From Parabacteroides goldsteinii DSM 19448 = WAL 12034 (GTDB lineage Bacteria > Bacteroidota > Bacteroidia > Bacteroidales > Tannerellaceae): a stretch of 64,000 bases of DNA. The position numbers and the translations under genes were made by a program. The stretch is from contig NZ_KQ033912.1 in the NCBI RefSeq assembly GCF_000969835.1, forward strand, positions 1 through 64,000. Reading direction: 5' to 3'. Positions 46,650 to 55,103 of the stretch are shown here, piece after piece. The notes beneath the pieces were generated by a model, which was not told where the DNA came from, did not search any database, and worked only from the letters and a program-made list of their open reading frames with translations. Each line of letters begins with the position of its first letter. The first letter of the stretch is position 1.

Positions 46650-47817
46650 ACTTATGACTTAATATTGCACTTTTTAAATGCGGTACCATCAGAAACGCAA
46701 CCAATATAAAACAGAACAACGTGCTGAAGTTCCACCAGGTATAGGCAAACCCATAATCGCCGTACAACAGGTTCTGATTGATCTCCACGAAATGACGTAC
46801 CGGAAACAGGAAAGAAGTATAATAGACCGGTGCATACATGGCCGGAGCCGGAAACGTAACACCCGACAAGGTCGCCCCCAGCGAACCGACCATCGACACG
46901 ATACTGATAATGATGCTGATTGCCGGAAAAAGGGAGAAAAGGAACACCGCCAGAGCCTGGGATGCGATCACGAACAGGACAGAGGTCAGGTTCAACGGCC
47001 AGAATCCACAGGAAAAAGGTATATTCATCAGACCGAACATAACATAATTAGCCAGGATGCTCATCAGGGAAAAGATGATGGTGTAAGGCAATAATTTTCC
47101 GAAAAGGGCGGTTACCATATTCATCTTCGCCGTTGCCAGCCAATCGTCACCGGTACGGAACTTTATCTCACTTCCCACCGCATAAACCGTCGTAAGCAAA
47201 ATCAGCACCTGAAAGAAGATAAAGAAGAACGGATTGCTCAGATAAACGGAATAATCCAGGTCCGGATTGAATAACGGATGATTCTGTGCCCGGATAGGAA
47301 CCAGGAAGGTCGACACTTCTTTCTGGCTGATTCCCATCGCTGTAGCCTGTACCACGATCGGAGCCATCGAAAAGATGCGCAACAGACTTTCGAAAGCCCC
47401 TCTGACCTCTCCGCCGACACTCAGCAAAGCATAATGATAATAATAGGATAAAGTAGCCTGCCTCCCACCCGTCACGTCTTCCTCAAAACGGTTCGGGATA
47501 ACCAGATAGCCATATATTTCTTTGGCTTGTGTCGCTTTCCGTGCGGTTTCGGCATCCGCATAATGATGCGTGACACGGAAAGTCGGAACAGCTTCGACCT
47601 GGCGGGTCAATTCGCGGGATAAAGCAGACTGGTCCTGATCGACAATACCTACCGGGATATTCTCCATCTGCCCGTTACCGAAGATCGTGGACATAAAGAA
47701 GATACAGAACAGCGGCAACACGATGCAAACCCCGAAATAGAGCCTGCGTGAAACCATCCGTTGCAGTTCGCGGCGGAGCACATTGTAAAAAGGACTATGT
47801 TGTTTATTATTACTCAT
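46633..47817 (-). CDS. ABC-2 type export permease (first)
   Basis: A 394-residue permease paralogous to the following gene. Its layout is the same: helix near 22-40, periplasmic loop 45-190, five membrane helices from about 195 (ILLTTVYAVGSEIKFRTG). The segment RQVEAVPTFRVTHHYAD matches YhhJ-type proteins. It begins 13 bp after the HlyD gene. Without a nearby ATPase the pair must borrow one encoded elsewhere, or belongs to a group that does not need one. Confidence 0.87.
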   Translation of the reverse strand: MSNNKQHSPFYNVLRRELQRMVSRRLYFGVCIVLPLFCIFFMSTIFGNGQMENIPVGIVDQDQSALSRELTRQVEAVPTFRVTHHYADAETARKATQAKEIYGYLVIPNRFEEDVTGGRQATLSYYYHYALLSVGGEVRGAFESLLRIFSMAPIVVQATAMGISQKEVSTFLVPIRAQNHPLFNPDLDYSVYLSNPFFFIFFQVLILLTTVYAVGSEIKFRTGDDWLATAKMNMVTALFGKLLPYTIIFSLMSILANYVMFGLMNIPFSCGFWPLNLTSVLFVIASQALAVFLFSLFPAISIIISIVSMVGSLGATLSGVTFPAPAMYAPVYYTSFLFPVRHFVEINQNLLYGDYGFAYTWWNFSTLFCFILVAFLMVPHLKSAILSHKYENIK

Positions 47818-47829
47818 AGATCATGCCCA

Positions 47830-48822
47830 TTATTGTTTTCCCAAATCAACCAGGACCGACATGCCGGGACGCAGTCCGTCGACCGGCTTTACCGGAAGGG
47901 CATGTATCTCGAACGTCCTTAAATCATAACTTCCGGTCTGCTTTGTGGATTTCCAGGTAGCGAAACTACCCAGCGGACTGACATAGTTGATCTTGAACTC
48001 AATATCTTTTGCGGCAATAGCCGGCACGTCGGCAAGAAATGTTCCGCCCATCTTAAATAATGGCAGACGGTCTTCACGGACATTCAGCACGACATGTGCA
48101 TCATCCAGTACCACCAGGTTCATGATCGGCATCCCGGCACCGACCAACTCTCCACGTTTCGGGAAAATAGTCGATATCTGACCTGATTCGGGAGCAACCA
48201 GGCGGGCATCCTGTAAAAGGGCTTCTACCTCGTTGACTGTACCCTGGGCGGCTGCCACCAGTGAACGGGCGCTTTCCTTATCTTGTATCCGGGCACCGTC
48301 GCGAGCCATCTGGTATTGTTCATAACAAGCGCGTTCGTTAGCCACGGCTGCGTTATAAAGCGCTTCCACTTCATCTTTTCGCTGGGAGGTGACCACGCTA
48401 TCTTTATAAAGGGCCTGAATACGGTCGTAAGTCGTTTTTGCCAGTTGTAAATCCGATTTTGACTTGTTCCATAATTGAAGGACGGAGGCAACGATTTGTT
48501 TACGGGTTCCTTCGTCGATTTTCTGGTGCTGGTACTTGGCAATATCTTCCAGGGCATTTACTTGTTGGTATTTAGCCATTGCTTCCGGACTGTTGATGAC
48601 GACAAGCGTATCGCCGGCTTTTACATGCTGTCCCTCTTTCACAAGGAACGTATCGATACGCCCAGGGAGTTTTCCGGAGATACGTATTTCGGTAGATTCA
48701 ATCTGCCCCTGAAGGATAACCGGCTTTTTCTTCAGCAACAGCATCCCTACAGCGGATATGATTATAACGGCGATCAATACCACTATAAAAGAGATCGTCA
48801 GATATTTCTTAGTCTTGTCCAT
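47830..48822 (-). CDS. HlyD family periplasmic adaptor protein
   Basis: A 330-residue membrane-fusion protein. One N-terminal membrane helix (about 7-28) is followed by a lipoyl/barrel-sandwich half (GRIDTFLVKEGQHVKAGDTL, about 50-75), an alpha-hairpin coiled coil (about 80-200) and a beta-barrel with SGQISTIFPKRGELVGAGMP. It links the inner-membrane permeases to the outer-membrane TolC channel encoded just upstream. The substrate could be a drug, dye or bile compound (not determined). Confidence 0.9.
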   Translation of the reverse strand: MDKTKKYLTISFIVVLIAVIIISAVGMLLLKKKPVILQGQIESTEIRISGKLPGRIDTFLVKEGQHVKAGDTLVVINSPEAMAKYQQVNALEDIAKYQHQKIDEGTRKQIVASVLQLWNKSKSDLQLAKTTYDRIQALYKDSVVTSQRKDEVEALYNAAVANERACYEQYQMARDGARIQDKESARSLVAAAQGTVNEVEALLQDARLVAPESGQISTIFPKRGELVGAGMPIMNLVVLDDAHVVLNVREDRLPLFKMGGTFLADVPAIAAKDIEFKINYVSPLGSFATWKSTKQTGSYDLRTFEIHALPVKPVDGLRPGMSVLVDLGKQ

Positions 48823-48867
48823 AATTATTTGTGTTTTTTGTTAATTCAATTATTGATATAAAGTAGA

Positions 48868-50301
48868 TTAAATTATCTCCGTTACCCCTTCCACCCTGTA
48901 TTGCTGGAATGCTTCCGGAATGCCACAGATAGAAAGTAAGTTGATCAATGCCACATCATACTGGTAATAAGCCAGCAGGAAAGCGGTCTTTACCTTTGAC
49001 AACATTACCTCGGCATCGACCACCTCGGTTGAAGTTGCCATTCCCTCCTGGAAGGATTTCTGACGGATACGGACCAGTTCCTCGCTCATTTCCAAAGTTG
49101 TATTCAGAGCCTTTACATTGTCGAGGGCATTCTGCAACTGAGTATAATATTTATCTACGCCGACCTTCAGTTCGGTGACCGCTTTGTCCTTTCCTATCGC
49201 CAGCGTCTGGCTGGTCAGACGGGCCTGACGTATCTTTTTCTCCCGGTTCAAACCGTCGAAGATATTCCAGGTAAAACCGACACCGATCATTGTGCGGGGC
49301 ATCAGGTATTTATCCACCCCATTTGAATAAAGCGTCTGTTTTCCGAATAAGGCAATAGTGGGAAGGTATCCGGTACGGCCTATCTTCAATTCGTTGCCGG
49401 CTATATTTTGCTGTAGTTTCAACTGGTTCACCATATAGTTGTTGACCGGTACCAGTTCTTTGAAATAATCGGCCGAAGGAATATTCTCATTGATGAAAAG
49501 GGAAGTTGTCGTGCTGATCTCCTTATCGGCATCCAGATCAATCAGGCTTTTCAGCGCTTGCCCGGCCACTTCCAAATCTTTGCGGGCGGAATCCAGTTCA
49601 CGTTTAGCCTCATCCATGCTCACCTGGGCAAAAAGACGTTCCGCACGGTTGATCATCCCGTTCTGTTCCAGTTTGAGAGCCTGGTCATAATGGGTTTTCA
49701 AGGAATTATACGTAGCTTCTTTCACGGCGACAACACGTTGTCCGAGACGCAAACCGAAATAACATTCAACCAACTTCGATTGCTGGTCGGCATTGACCTG
49801 TTCACGGTTTACCTCAGCGATACCGACCATTGTTTTCCCGATCTTACTGGCGAAAATACGTTTACCGCCAGTAAACAGGGGCCAGGTTACATTGGCGTCG
49901 ATAGAAGTGATATTCTGCGAAATAAGCGGCAGCGTCAACGTGTTCTGACCGATCTTATCCAGGATAGAAGAGATAAACTGATCATCGGGGATGATGGAAT
50001 GGACAAAGTCTTTTGCCGGGTCGGTGAACTGGTTAAGCGGCTGTTTGACCTCGATAGGATTCGACATATGCACAAAAGCGCCGGCCGCTCCAACCGAAGG
50101 ATACCAGAATGAGTTCAGTTTCTGATGCTCGTTCTTTGCCAGTTCAACTTCCTTCCCTGCCATCCGGATACTACGGTTTCCTTTCTGAAGCAGTTCCATC
50201 GACTGTTCCAGAGTCAGATCTATCGTCTCTGTCTGGGCAGAAGTAATGGCAGGAAAAAGGAACAGCAAGCCAATACTGAAATGCGTTAAGTTATTAATCA
50301 T
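48868..50301 (-). CDS. TolC family outer-membrane efflux protein
   Basis: A 477-residue outer-membrane protein with signal peptide (about 1-22, ending TSAQ). The two repeated helical halves of the OEP family are present (LEQSMELLQKGNRSIRMAG near 30 and VTELKVGVDKYYTQLQNAL near 380) with the KTAFLLAYYQYDVALINLLS end. It is the first gene of the four-gene exporter. A 74-bp gap separates it from the MFS gene upstream, and no clean TAnnTTTG promoter was found there. Confidence 0.9.
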   Translation of the reverse strand: MINNLTHFSIGLLFLFPAITSAQTETIDLTLEQSMELLQKGNRSIRMAGKEVELAKNEHQKLNSFWYPSVGAAGAFVHMSNPIEVKQPLNQFTDPAKDFVHSIIPDDQFISSILDKIGQNTLTLPLISQNITSIDANVTWPLFTGGKRIFASKIGKTMVGIAEVNREQVNADQQSKLVECYFGLRLGQRVVAVKEATYNSLKTHYDQALKLEQNGMINRAERLFAQVSMDEAKRELDSARKDLEVAGQALKSLIDLDADKEISTTTSLFINENIPSADYFKELVPVNNYMVNQLKLQQNIAGNELKIGRTGYLPTIALFGKQTLYSNGVDKYLMPRTMIGVGFTWNIFDGLNREKKIRQARLTSQTLAIGKDKAVTELKVGVDKYYTQLQNALDNVKALNTTLEMSEELVRIRQKSFQEGMATSTEVVDAEVMLSKVKTAFLLAYYQYDVALINLLSICGIPEAFQQYRVEGVTEII

Positions 50302-50375
50302 AAATACGTTTAAATTTAGTTTGAGCGAAATTTATGATTAATAACAACACCCTCTCGGGGATTGTTCAGCGGGAA

Positions 50376-51593
50376 TTAACTTCCTTTTTCCGAGGCTTTC
50401 TTCAAGTCCGGTAAAAACCAGGTCACCAGTCCGATCAGCGGCATATAACCACACACATTATAAACCGTCTCAATACCATACTGGTCAGCCAGATTCCCCA
50501 GCACAGCCGAAGCGATCCCCGCCACCCCGAAGGCAAAACCAAAGAACAAACCGGAGATCAGTCCTAATTTATAAGGCAATAACTCCTGTGCATATACCAG
50601 AATTGCCGGAAAAGCAGACGATAATGTCAGACCGACGCAAAAACTCAGAACTGCCGTCAGATATAAACTATGTACATGCGGCATAAACAGAGAAAAAGGA
50701 GCCGCACCGAGAATGGATGCCCAGATAACATATTTACGTCCAACCTTATCACCGATCGGACCGCCCATCAAAGTTCCCAGGGCAGTCGCTATCAGAAAGA
50801 GGAACAGGAACAACTGCGATGACTGAACGCTCACATCGAACTTCTCTATCAGATAGAAAGTATAGTAACTGTTCAGGCTCGCCATATAAATATATTTGGA
50901 AAAGATAAGAATCAACAGGATGGATATGGAGAATATCGTTTTCCCTAGCGGCAACGGCATTTCGATATGACGTTTCGAAGTTCCGACATCTTCACGTTTA
51001 AACCGCAAAAGCAACCCCTTGTACCAACGTCCTACCGAAGTCATGATCAGGATAGCGACGAAAGCCAGAATAGAGAACAAGGCAATATGGCTCCGTCCGT
51101 AAGGTGCCACCAGGATAGCGACCAATAGCGGTCCCAGCGATCCCCCCAGGTTTCCCCCCACCTGAAATAATGACTGCGCCAGTCCTCTCTTCCCTCCCGA
51201 CGCCAACGACGTCAGCCGCGAAGCCTCCGGATGGAATATCGACGATCCCACTCCAATCAAAGCCACAGAACACAAAACCCAGGGTAAAGAACCGGCAAAT
51301 GCCAGGCTTAGCAAGCCGATCAACGTAAAACTCATCCCGATCGGTAACGACCACGGGGACGGATGTTTGTCAAAATATAATCCGGTAAGTGGCTGAAAGA
51401 CCGATGCCGCCGATTGGTAAACCAGTGTAATCAACCCGATCTGCGCAAAATTCAACGCCAGATCATCTTTAAATAACGGATAAACAGCTGTAATTACAGA
51501 TTGCAGTGAGTCATTTATACAATGTGATATGCTCAATGCCACTAAGATACGGAAGGTAATCCCACTTGCCGATTCAACCTTATTTTGTCCCAT
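50376..51593 (-). CDS. MFS exporter, fosmidomycin-resistance-like
   Basis: A 405-residue major facilitator protein with twelve helices. The helix 1-2 region (LSISHCINDSLQSVITAVYP) and the FHPEASRLTSLASGGKRGLA block are typical of the Fsr (fosmidomycin resistance) group. Members export small compounds by proton exchange. The real substrate is unknown. The promoter is TACTTTTG (complement 51621-51628). It lies upstream of the TolC exporter on the same strand but probably has its own transcript. Confidence 0.87.
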   Translation of the reverse strand: MGQNKVESASGITFRILVALSISHCINDSLQSVITAVYPLFKDDLALNFAQIGLITLVYQSAASVFQPLTGLYFDKHPSPWSLPIGMSFTLIGLLSLAFAGSLPWVLCSVALIGVGSSIFHPEASRLTSLASGGKRGLAQSLFQVGGNLGGSLGPLLVAILVAPYGRSHIALFSILAFVAILIMTSVGRWYKGLLLRFKREDVGTSKRHIEMPLPLGKTIFSISILLILIFSKYIYMASLNSYYTFYLIEKFDVSVQSSQLFLFLFLIATALGTLMGGPIGDKVGRKYVIWASILGAAPFSLFMPHVHSLYLTAVLSFCVGLTLSSAFPAILVYAQELLPYKLGLISGLFFGFAFGVAGIASAVLGNLADQYGIETVYNVCGYMPLIGLVTWFLPDLKKASEKGS

Positions 51594-51620
51594 TTGTAAA
51601 CCTTATTGCCTATTGAGCTG

Positions 51621-51628
51621 CAAAAGTA
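51621..51628 (-). promoter_or_regulatory. MFS gene promoter, -7 box
   Basis: The complement of 51621-51628 is TACTTTTG, 28 bp before the start codon at 51593. The stretch 51629-51923 shows no gene. Confidence 0.6.
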
Positions 51629-51924
51629 CATATAAAATAACGGACAAGGAACCATCCTTTCATTATAATCAGGTAAAACGGATGATCCAAAGTGTTAAAA
51701 ACAGACAGAGTTCAATTATAAAAATTCCTCAATTAACATTTACAATTATTGTAATATACAGACAACTCGCTTTGATTCATAAAGCGACACCTGCATTAAC
51801 ACAGGGCTTTAACAAAACTTTTCTTTCAGTTCTTTTTGATTCTTTACGTAAATTGCCGTGAGCCAAATAGAGTTACAGTTGTTTTATCGTTGAACAACTA
51901 AACAAAAAGCATGAATAATGAGAT

Positions 51925-52059
51925 TTAAACTTTAGAACTGCGCCGGAGATGAAAGGTAATCTTGTATCCATCTCTCCCGAAACCTACGCCAATTCCCCCT
52001 ATCTCCCTTATCGCCCTGATGTAAGAGATCGTTCACTCCGGAGCAGTATCTAAGTTTAA
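51925..52059. repeat. 135-bp inverted-repeat element with three-way-junction fold
   Basis: Arms 51927-51948 and 52036-52057 pair over about 20 positions allowing one shifted base on each side (AAACTT, AGA, ACTGC, CCGGAG blocks). Two further hairpins lie inside: GGAGATG with CATCTCTCC (51945-51977) and ATCTC..TTA with TAAGAGAT (about 52000-52029). The ends TTAAACTT/AAGTTTAA look like short terminal repeats. It directly follows the FHA gene stop, so it may serve as its 3' end or be a small mobile element. Confidence 0.55.
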
Positions 52060-52060
52060 T

Positions 52061-52603
52061 TTAAAAATCTTCCTCTTCTTCCCCTCCCGGAACATGTAAA
52101 ATAAAAGTAGTAGCCCCCATAGTCACGATAGCTCCTTCACCGATCCGTACCTGTTCTTTTTTTCCCAGCAGTACACTGCGGAGGAATGTGCCGGTCATAC
52201 TCTGGTTATCGCGCAAGGTATAAACGAATTTACCATCCCTGTCCTGTTTCACATTAATAATACAATGTTTACGTCCCACACTCGGGTCACTGGTAATAAT
52301 AGGAACATCCACACCTTCCGTGTCCTTATTCCTTCGTCCTATCATATTATCCCCCATCACAAGCGGCAATTCCTGTTTAAAGCCAAAAGTATTCTCGATC
52401 ACAGTGATATAACCACAGGAAAAATCAGGTTCCTTCACTTCTTTTTCCTGTCCGGACTCCGTACGCACAGTCTTTCTACCCAGTTTTATCTTAAACTGGG
52501 AACCACACTGAGGACATACAAAAGCCAGGATTTTCCCATCGGGATACTTTGTTTCATCGAATGATAACTGATTATCACATTTGGGGCAGAATATTCTTTT
52601 CAT
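52061..52603 (-). CDS. FHA domain protein with N-terminal zinc ribbon
   Basis: A 180-residue cytoplasmic protein. Residues 1-40 form a zinc ribbon (CPKCDNQLSFDE and FVCPQCGSQFKI, two CxxC pairs), and residues 70-175 an FHA phosphothreonine-binding domain (GDNMIGRRNKD, VGRKHCIINV, DNQSMTGTFL). The acidic end is GGEEEEDF. Such proteins are signalling or scaffold proteins read by Ser/Thr kinases, but no kinase gene lies nearby. The promoter is TATCTTTG (complement 52638-52645). Confidence 0.87.
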   Translation of the reverse strand: MKRIFCPKCDNQLSFDETKYPDGKILAFVCPQCGSQFKIKLGRKTVRTESGQEKEVKEPDFSCGYITVIENTFGFKQELPLVMGDNMIGRRNKDTEGVDVPIITSDPSVGRKHCIINVKQDRDGKFVYTLRDNQSMTGTFLRSVLLGKKEQVRIGEGAIVTMGATTFILHVPGGEEEEDF

Positions 52604-52637
52604 ATCTTTATTTGAAGCATTTACGTTTTAAGAAGTA

Positions 52638-52645
52638 CAAAGATA
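52638..52645 (-). promoter_or_regulatory. FHA gene promoter, -7 box
   Basis: The complement of 52638-52645 is TATCTTTG, 35 bp before the FHA start codon. Confidence 0.65.
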
Positions 52646-52692
52646 AGTCTTTTTCCACGGAAATAAAGACCGATACGTCTATAAAACAGAAA

Positions 52693-52794
52693 AGCCATCC
52701 ATCACGGACAGCCAATCTTCATTGTTAACCTTAAATCTAATACCATGAAAAACACAGTGCAAATATAGAGGTTTTATGTTATTCAGCATAATAT
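52693..52794 (-). promoter_or_regulatory. Leader-peptide/attenuator element, copy 1
   Basis: On the minus strand this element has, in order, an imperfect dyad (52776-52794), a TATATTTG box (complement 52760-52767), a 14-codon frame (52746-52702, MVLDLRLTMKIGCP) and a hairpin GGCTGTCC/GGATGGC whose loop holds the frame's stop codon. The T tract here is interrupted, so read-through toward the FHA gene is likely. Seventy-seven bases (52694-52770) are identical to copy 2. Confidence 0.6.
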
Positions 52795-52912
52795 TCACCT
52801 CAAAAATGCCATTCATTTAATACAGTTTAACAAAAACATGCTACACAACACATTTCTACAGCATATTCACACTATAAAATGTCATTATCCACACAGATAA
52901 CATTCTTTACTA

Positions 52913-52987
52913 TCAGAATATCGCAGAAATTTTACGTACTTCTGCCAGCCGCTCCATAAATGTCTTGTCTTTGCGGGTAGCTTGCAT
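52913..52987 (-). other. Possible micro-ORF, 24 codons
   Basis: A short frame begins at 52987 after an AGGAG sequence and encodes a basic peptide (MQATRKDKTFMERLAEVRKI and four more). It follows the terminator at 53018. No family is recognised, and it may be chance or a fragment. Confidence 0.2.
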
Positions 52988-53008
52988 TATCTCCTAAAGA
53001 GACCTTTC

Positions 53009-53050
53009 AAAATAAAATTCCCCGAACCAAGAAAATCTCGATCCGAGGAA
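53009..53050 (-). terminator. Terminator after the 30-residue ORF
   Basis: A 15-bp stem with several G-U pairs (53018-53050 on the complement, TTCCTCGG arm) followed on the minus strand by a T-rich tract (TTTTATTTT). It closes the small transcript that starts at leader copy 2. Confidence 0.75.
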
Positions 53051-53072
53051 CAATCTTACAACATACCGTAAA

Positions 53073-53165
53073 CTATTCTATCTCCGGTCTGTCCCCTCCA
53101 CCTTCACTTCCTTCTCCGGAAGGAGCTTTGGTTTCGTTGGTACTGTCTTTGTCATTAAAGTCCAT
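53073..53165 (-). CDS. Small acidic Gly-rich protein, 30 residues
   Basis: ATG at 53165 starts a 30-codon frame: MDFNDKDSTNETKAPSGEGS, then EGGGDRPEIE and stop. It sits between leader element copy 2 and a strong terminator on the same strand, which supports a real transcription unit. The acidic, Gly/Ser-rich composition shows no known domain. It has no Shine-Dalgarno, as usual here. It could also be a non-coding part of that transcript. Confidence 0.4.
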   Translation of the reverse strand: MDFNDKDSTNETKAPSGEGSEGGGDRPEIE

Positions 53166-53272
53166 TCTTTAATAGCGACTTTTGAGTCGGGCTACTTTTC
53201 ACCTACACTCAGCAATACAGGAGGCTTTGTCTTTAACTTTGCAGAAGCATTTTAAACAGGAACCTTATAAAC

Positions 53273-53382
53273 GCAAAAAAGGCCATCCATCACGGACAGC
53301 CAATCTTCATTGTTAACCTTAAATCTAATACCATGAAAAACACAGTGCAAATATAGAGACTTTATGTTATGTAGCATAACAT
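53273..53382 (-). promoter_or_regulatory. Leader-peptide/attenuator element, copy 2
   Basis: On the minus strand a perfect 8-3-8 palindrome ATGTTATG-TAG-CATAACAT (53364-53382) overlaps the -33 region of a TATATTTG box (complement 53348-53355). The 14-codon frame (53334-53290) begins almost at the transcript start. The hairpin 53281-53301 with an 8-bp stem is followed by six T, a complete terminator. Seventy-seven bases (53282-53358) are identical to copy 1, and similarity decays on both sides. It looks like an attenuator with an operator. Confidence 0.65.
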
Positions 53383-53469
53383 TTCGCTTGGAAATCTCAT
53401 TTATTTAATATGATTTAACAAATACATGCTATAAAACATCTTTTTAGAGCAGTTTTACACACCCTATCC

Positions 53470-54354
53470 CTATTTCATTCTTGCATCGGCTCCCCACATC
53501 AGCTTCTCACGGAGAGTCTGATAAAAGGTATGATTATATCTTTTTATTACTTTCGTCGTATAGTCTGCTTTCGTCACTGTCAGCTGGATACCCGCCGGAA
53601 AGACTTCCGAACGGCCGTCGAGAGAGATCAGAAAGGATTTATTCCGGCTTTCCACTCCCAACGTGATCGTATAGGTGTCCGGAATGATCAACGGACGCAC
53701 ATTCAGGGAATGAGGTGCAACCGGACTTAATACGATATTCTTACTTTGCGGGATGATGATCGGTCCGTTTACGCTCATAGAATAAGCGGTAGAACCTGTC
53801 GGTGTTGCGATCAGCAAACCGTCCGCCTGATAAGAAGCCAGGTATTCATCATTCAAAGAAGTGTGAATCGTGATCATGGAAGAAGTATCGCGTTTCAGGA
53901 TAGCGATCTCATTCAAGGCATAGTTATACCCATGAAAGGCCCGTTCTTCCGTATGAAGCCGTAACAGGGTACGCTCTTCTATCTTATAATAGTTCTTGAA
54001 CAGTTCCTCCAACGTGTCTTCTATATCATTACCTCCGACATCGGCCAGAAAACCAAGACGCCCGGTATTAATTCCAAGAATAGGAATATCCTGCCGGTTC
54101 ACACGGGCAGCCGTACGCAGGAACGTTCCGTCTCCACCCACACTCAGGGCGACATCGAGATCAAAATTATCATCGGTCAGCAGTCCTGCCACCGGAGGTT
54201 CATAATTGAGTATATCAGTAAGAAAATTATAGAAACGTACATCTACGTAGATCTCCGCTTCCTGGGATATCAGTTTTTCAAACAAACGTTTTATCTGGCT
54301 CTGTTTTTCTACCTGATATTTACTACCGAATATGCCAACTCTCATAACTTTCAA
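53470..54354 (-). CDS. nadK: NAD kinase
   Basis: This 294-residue enzyme phosphorylates NAD+ to NADP+ with ATP. The catalytic GGDGTFLRTA motif is at about residues 74-83, NE at LNEIAILKRD, and the substrate segment TGSTAYSMSVNGPIIIP near 175-192. These are the conserved NadK features. It is followed on the same strand by nothing for 700 bp downstream. Upstream, 4 bp away, is the CBS-domain gene, with which it forms an operon. Confidence 0.95.
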   Translation of the reverse strand: MKVMRVGIFGSKYQVEKQSQIKRLFEKLISQEAEIYVDVRFYNFLTDILNYEPPVAGLLTDDNFDLDVALSVGGDGTFLRTAARVNRQDIPILGINTGRLGFLADVGGNDIEDTLEELFKNYYKIEERTLLRLHTEERAFHGYNYALNEIAILKRDTSSMITIHTSLNDEYLASYQADGLLIATPTGSTAYSMSVNGPIIIPQSKNIVLSPVAPHSLNVRPLIIPDTYTITLGVESRNKSFLISLDGRSEVFPAGIQLTVTKADYTTKVIKRYNHTFYQTLREKLMWGADARMK

Positions 54355-54358
54355 TCAA

Positions 54359-55018
54359 TTAGATATTCATATAATGCAACAATTCGTTCATCCGTTGCTG
54401 CAACAGATCGTCCACCATCCCTTTTTCCATGAAATAATAAAGGACAGTATAGTTAAAGCGCTCGAAACTACGGATCACCGGTGAGGCATCCTCCAGGTCT
54501 ATCTTTATAATAAGATGTAAGCGTCCGGTATCCTTATCCGTGTATGAAAGCAGGTTCAGGACATGCGCATTGTTCGACTCGACCAATCGGGCTATATCCG
54601 TCAGCGAATAATCCTGCGGCATCACCTCCAGGACGAACACGCTGCCCGAAGTCTCGGCATTACACAATTCCGAAAGGATATCGATCAGCTTATCCCGCGT
54701 GATCGCCCCCTGGTATTCCCCTTCCGGAGTAACAACCGGAAGCAGGCTCAACTGATAGCGGGCTATCAATGCCAGCGCCTCGTGAATATGTGTATTTTCC
54801 ATTACACTGGGAGCAAACAGAACCGGTTCGCCAATCGTTGCCGCAGGATCAGGCATAGCCAGAAGATCCTTTTCCGAGATCAGGCAACGATATATCCCTT
54901 CGCTCGATAACGGTAGATGTTTTAACTTAAAATCATCCATTAGCGCTAAAGCATATTCTCCTGTGTCAAAACTTTTTAACACAGGAAGTTCCTTCGTTAT
55001 GAAATCTTTCACCAACAT
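54359..55018 (-). CDS. CBS-pair domain protein
   Basis: A 219-residue cytoplasmic protein made of two CBS motifs (about 1-60 and 70-130) followed by an ACT-like tail (about 140-210). CBS pairs bind adenine nucleotides and regulate partner proteins. ATG 55018 (MLVKDFITKELPVL) is chosen: starting further upstream at 55177 would overlap pdxJ and lies across the pdxJ promoter. It is co-transcribed with nadK. A NAD(P)-linked regulatory role is plausible but unproven. Confidence 0.83.
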   Translation of the reverse strand: MLVKDFITKELPVLKSFDTGEYALALMDDFKLKHLPLSSEGIYRCLISEKDLLAMPDPAATIGEPVLFAPSVMENTHIHEALALIARYQLSLLPVVTPEGEYQGAITRDKLIDILSELCNAETSGSVFVLEVMPQDYSLTDIARLVESNNAHVLNLLSYTDKDTGRLHLIIKIDLEDASPVIRSFERFNYTVLYYFMEKGMVDDLLQQRMNELLHYMNI

Positions 55019-55056
55019 TATTCTGTTAATTCCCTTAATTCTGCTAAATTTGCCGA

Positions 55057-55064
55057 TACTTTTG
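55057..55064 (+). promoter_or_regulatory. pdxJ promoter, -7 box
   Basis: TACTTTTG at 55057-55064 lies 39 bp before the pdxJ start codon. It is within the region shared with the divergent CBS gene. Confidence 0.65.
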
Positions 55065-55103
55065 TGCAAATGTAATGAAAGAAAAAAGATATAACGATAT
55101 ACG

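Noticed and set aside
45465..50301. Antibiotic-specific efflux assignment
   Set aside because: The parts are generic, and nothing in the sequence fixes a substrate.
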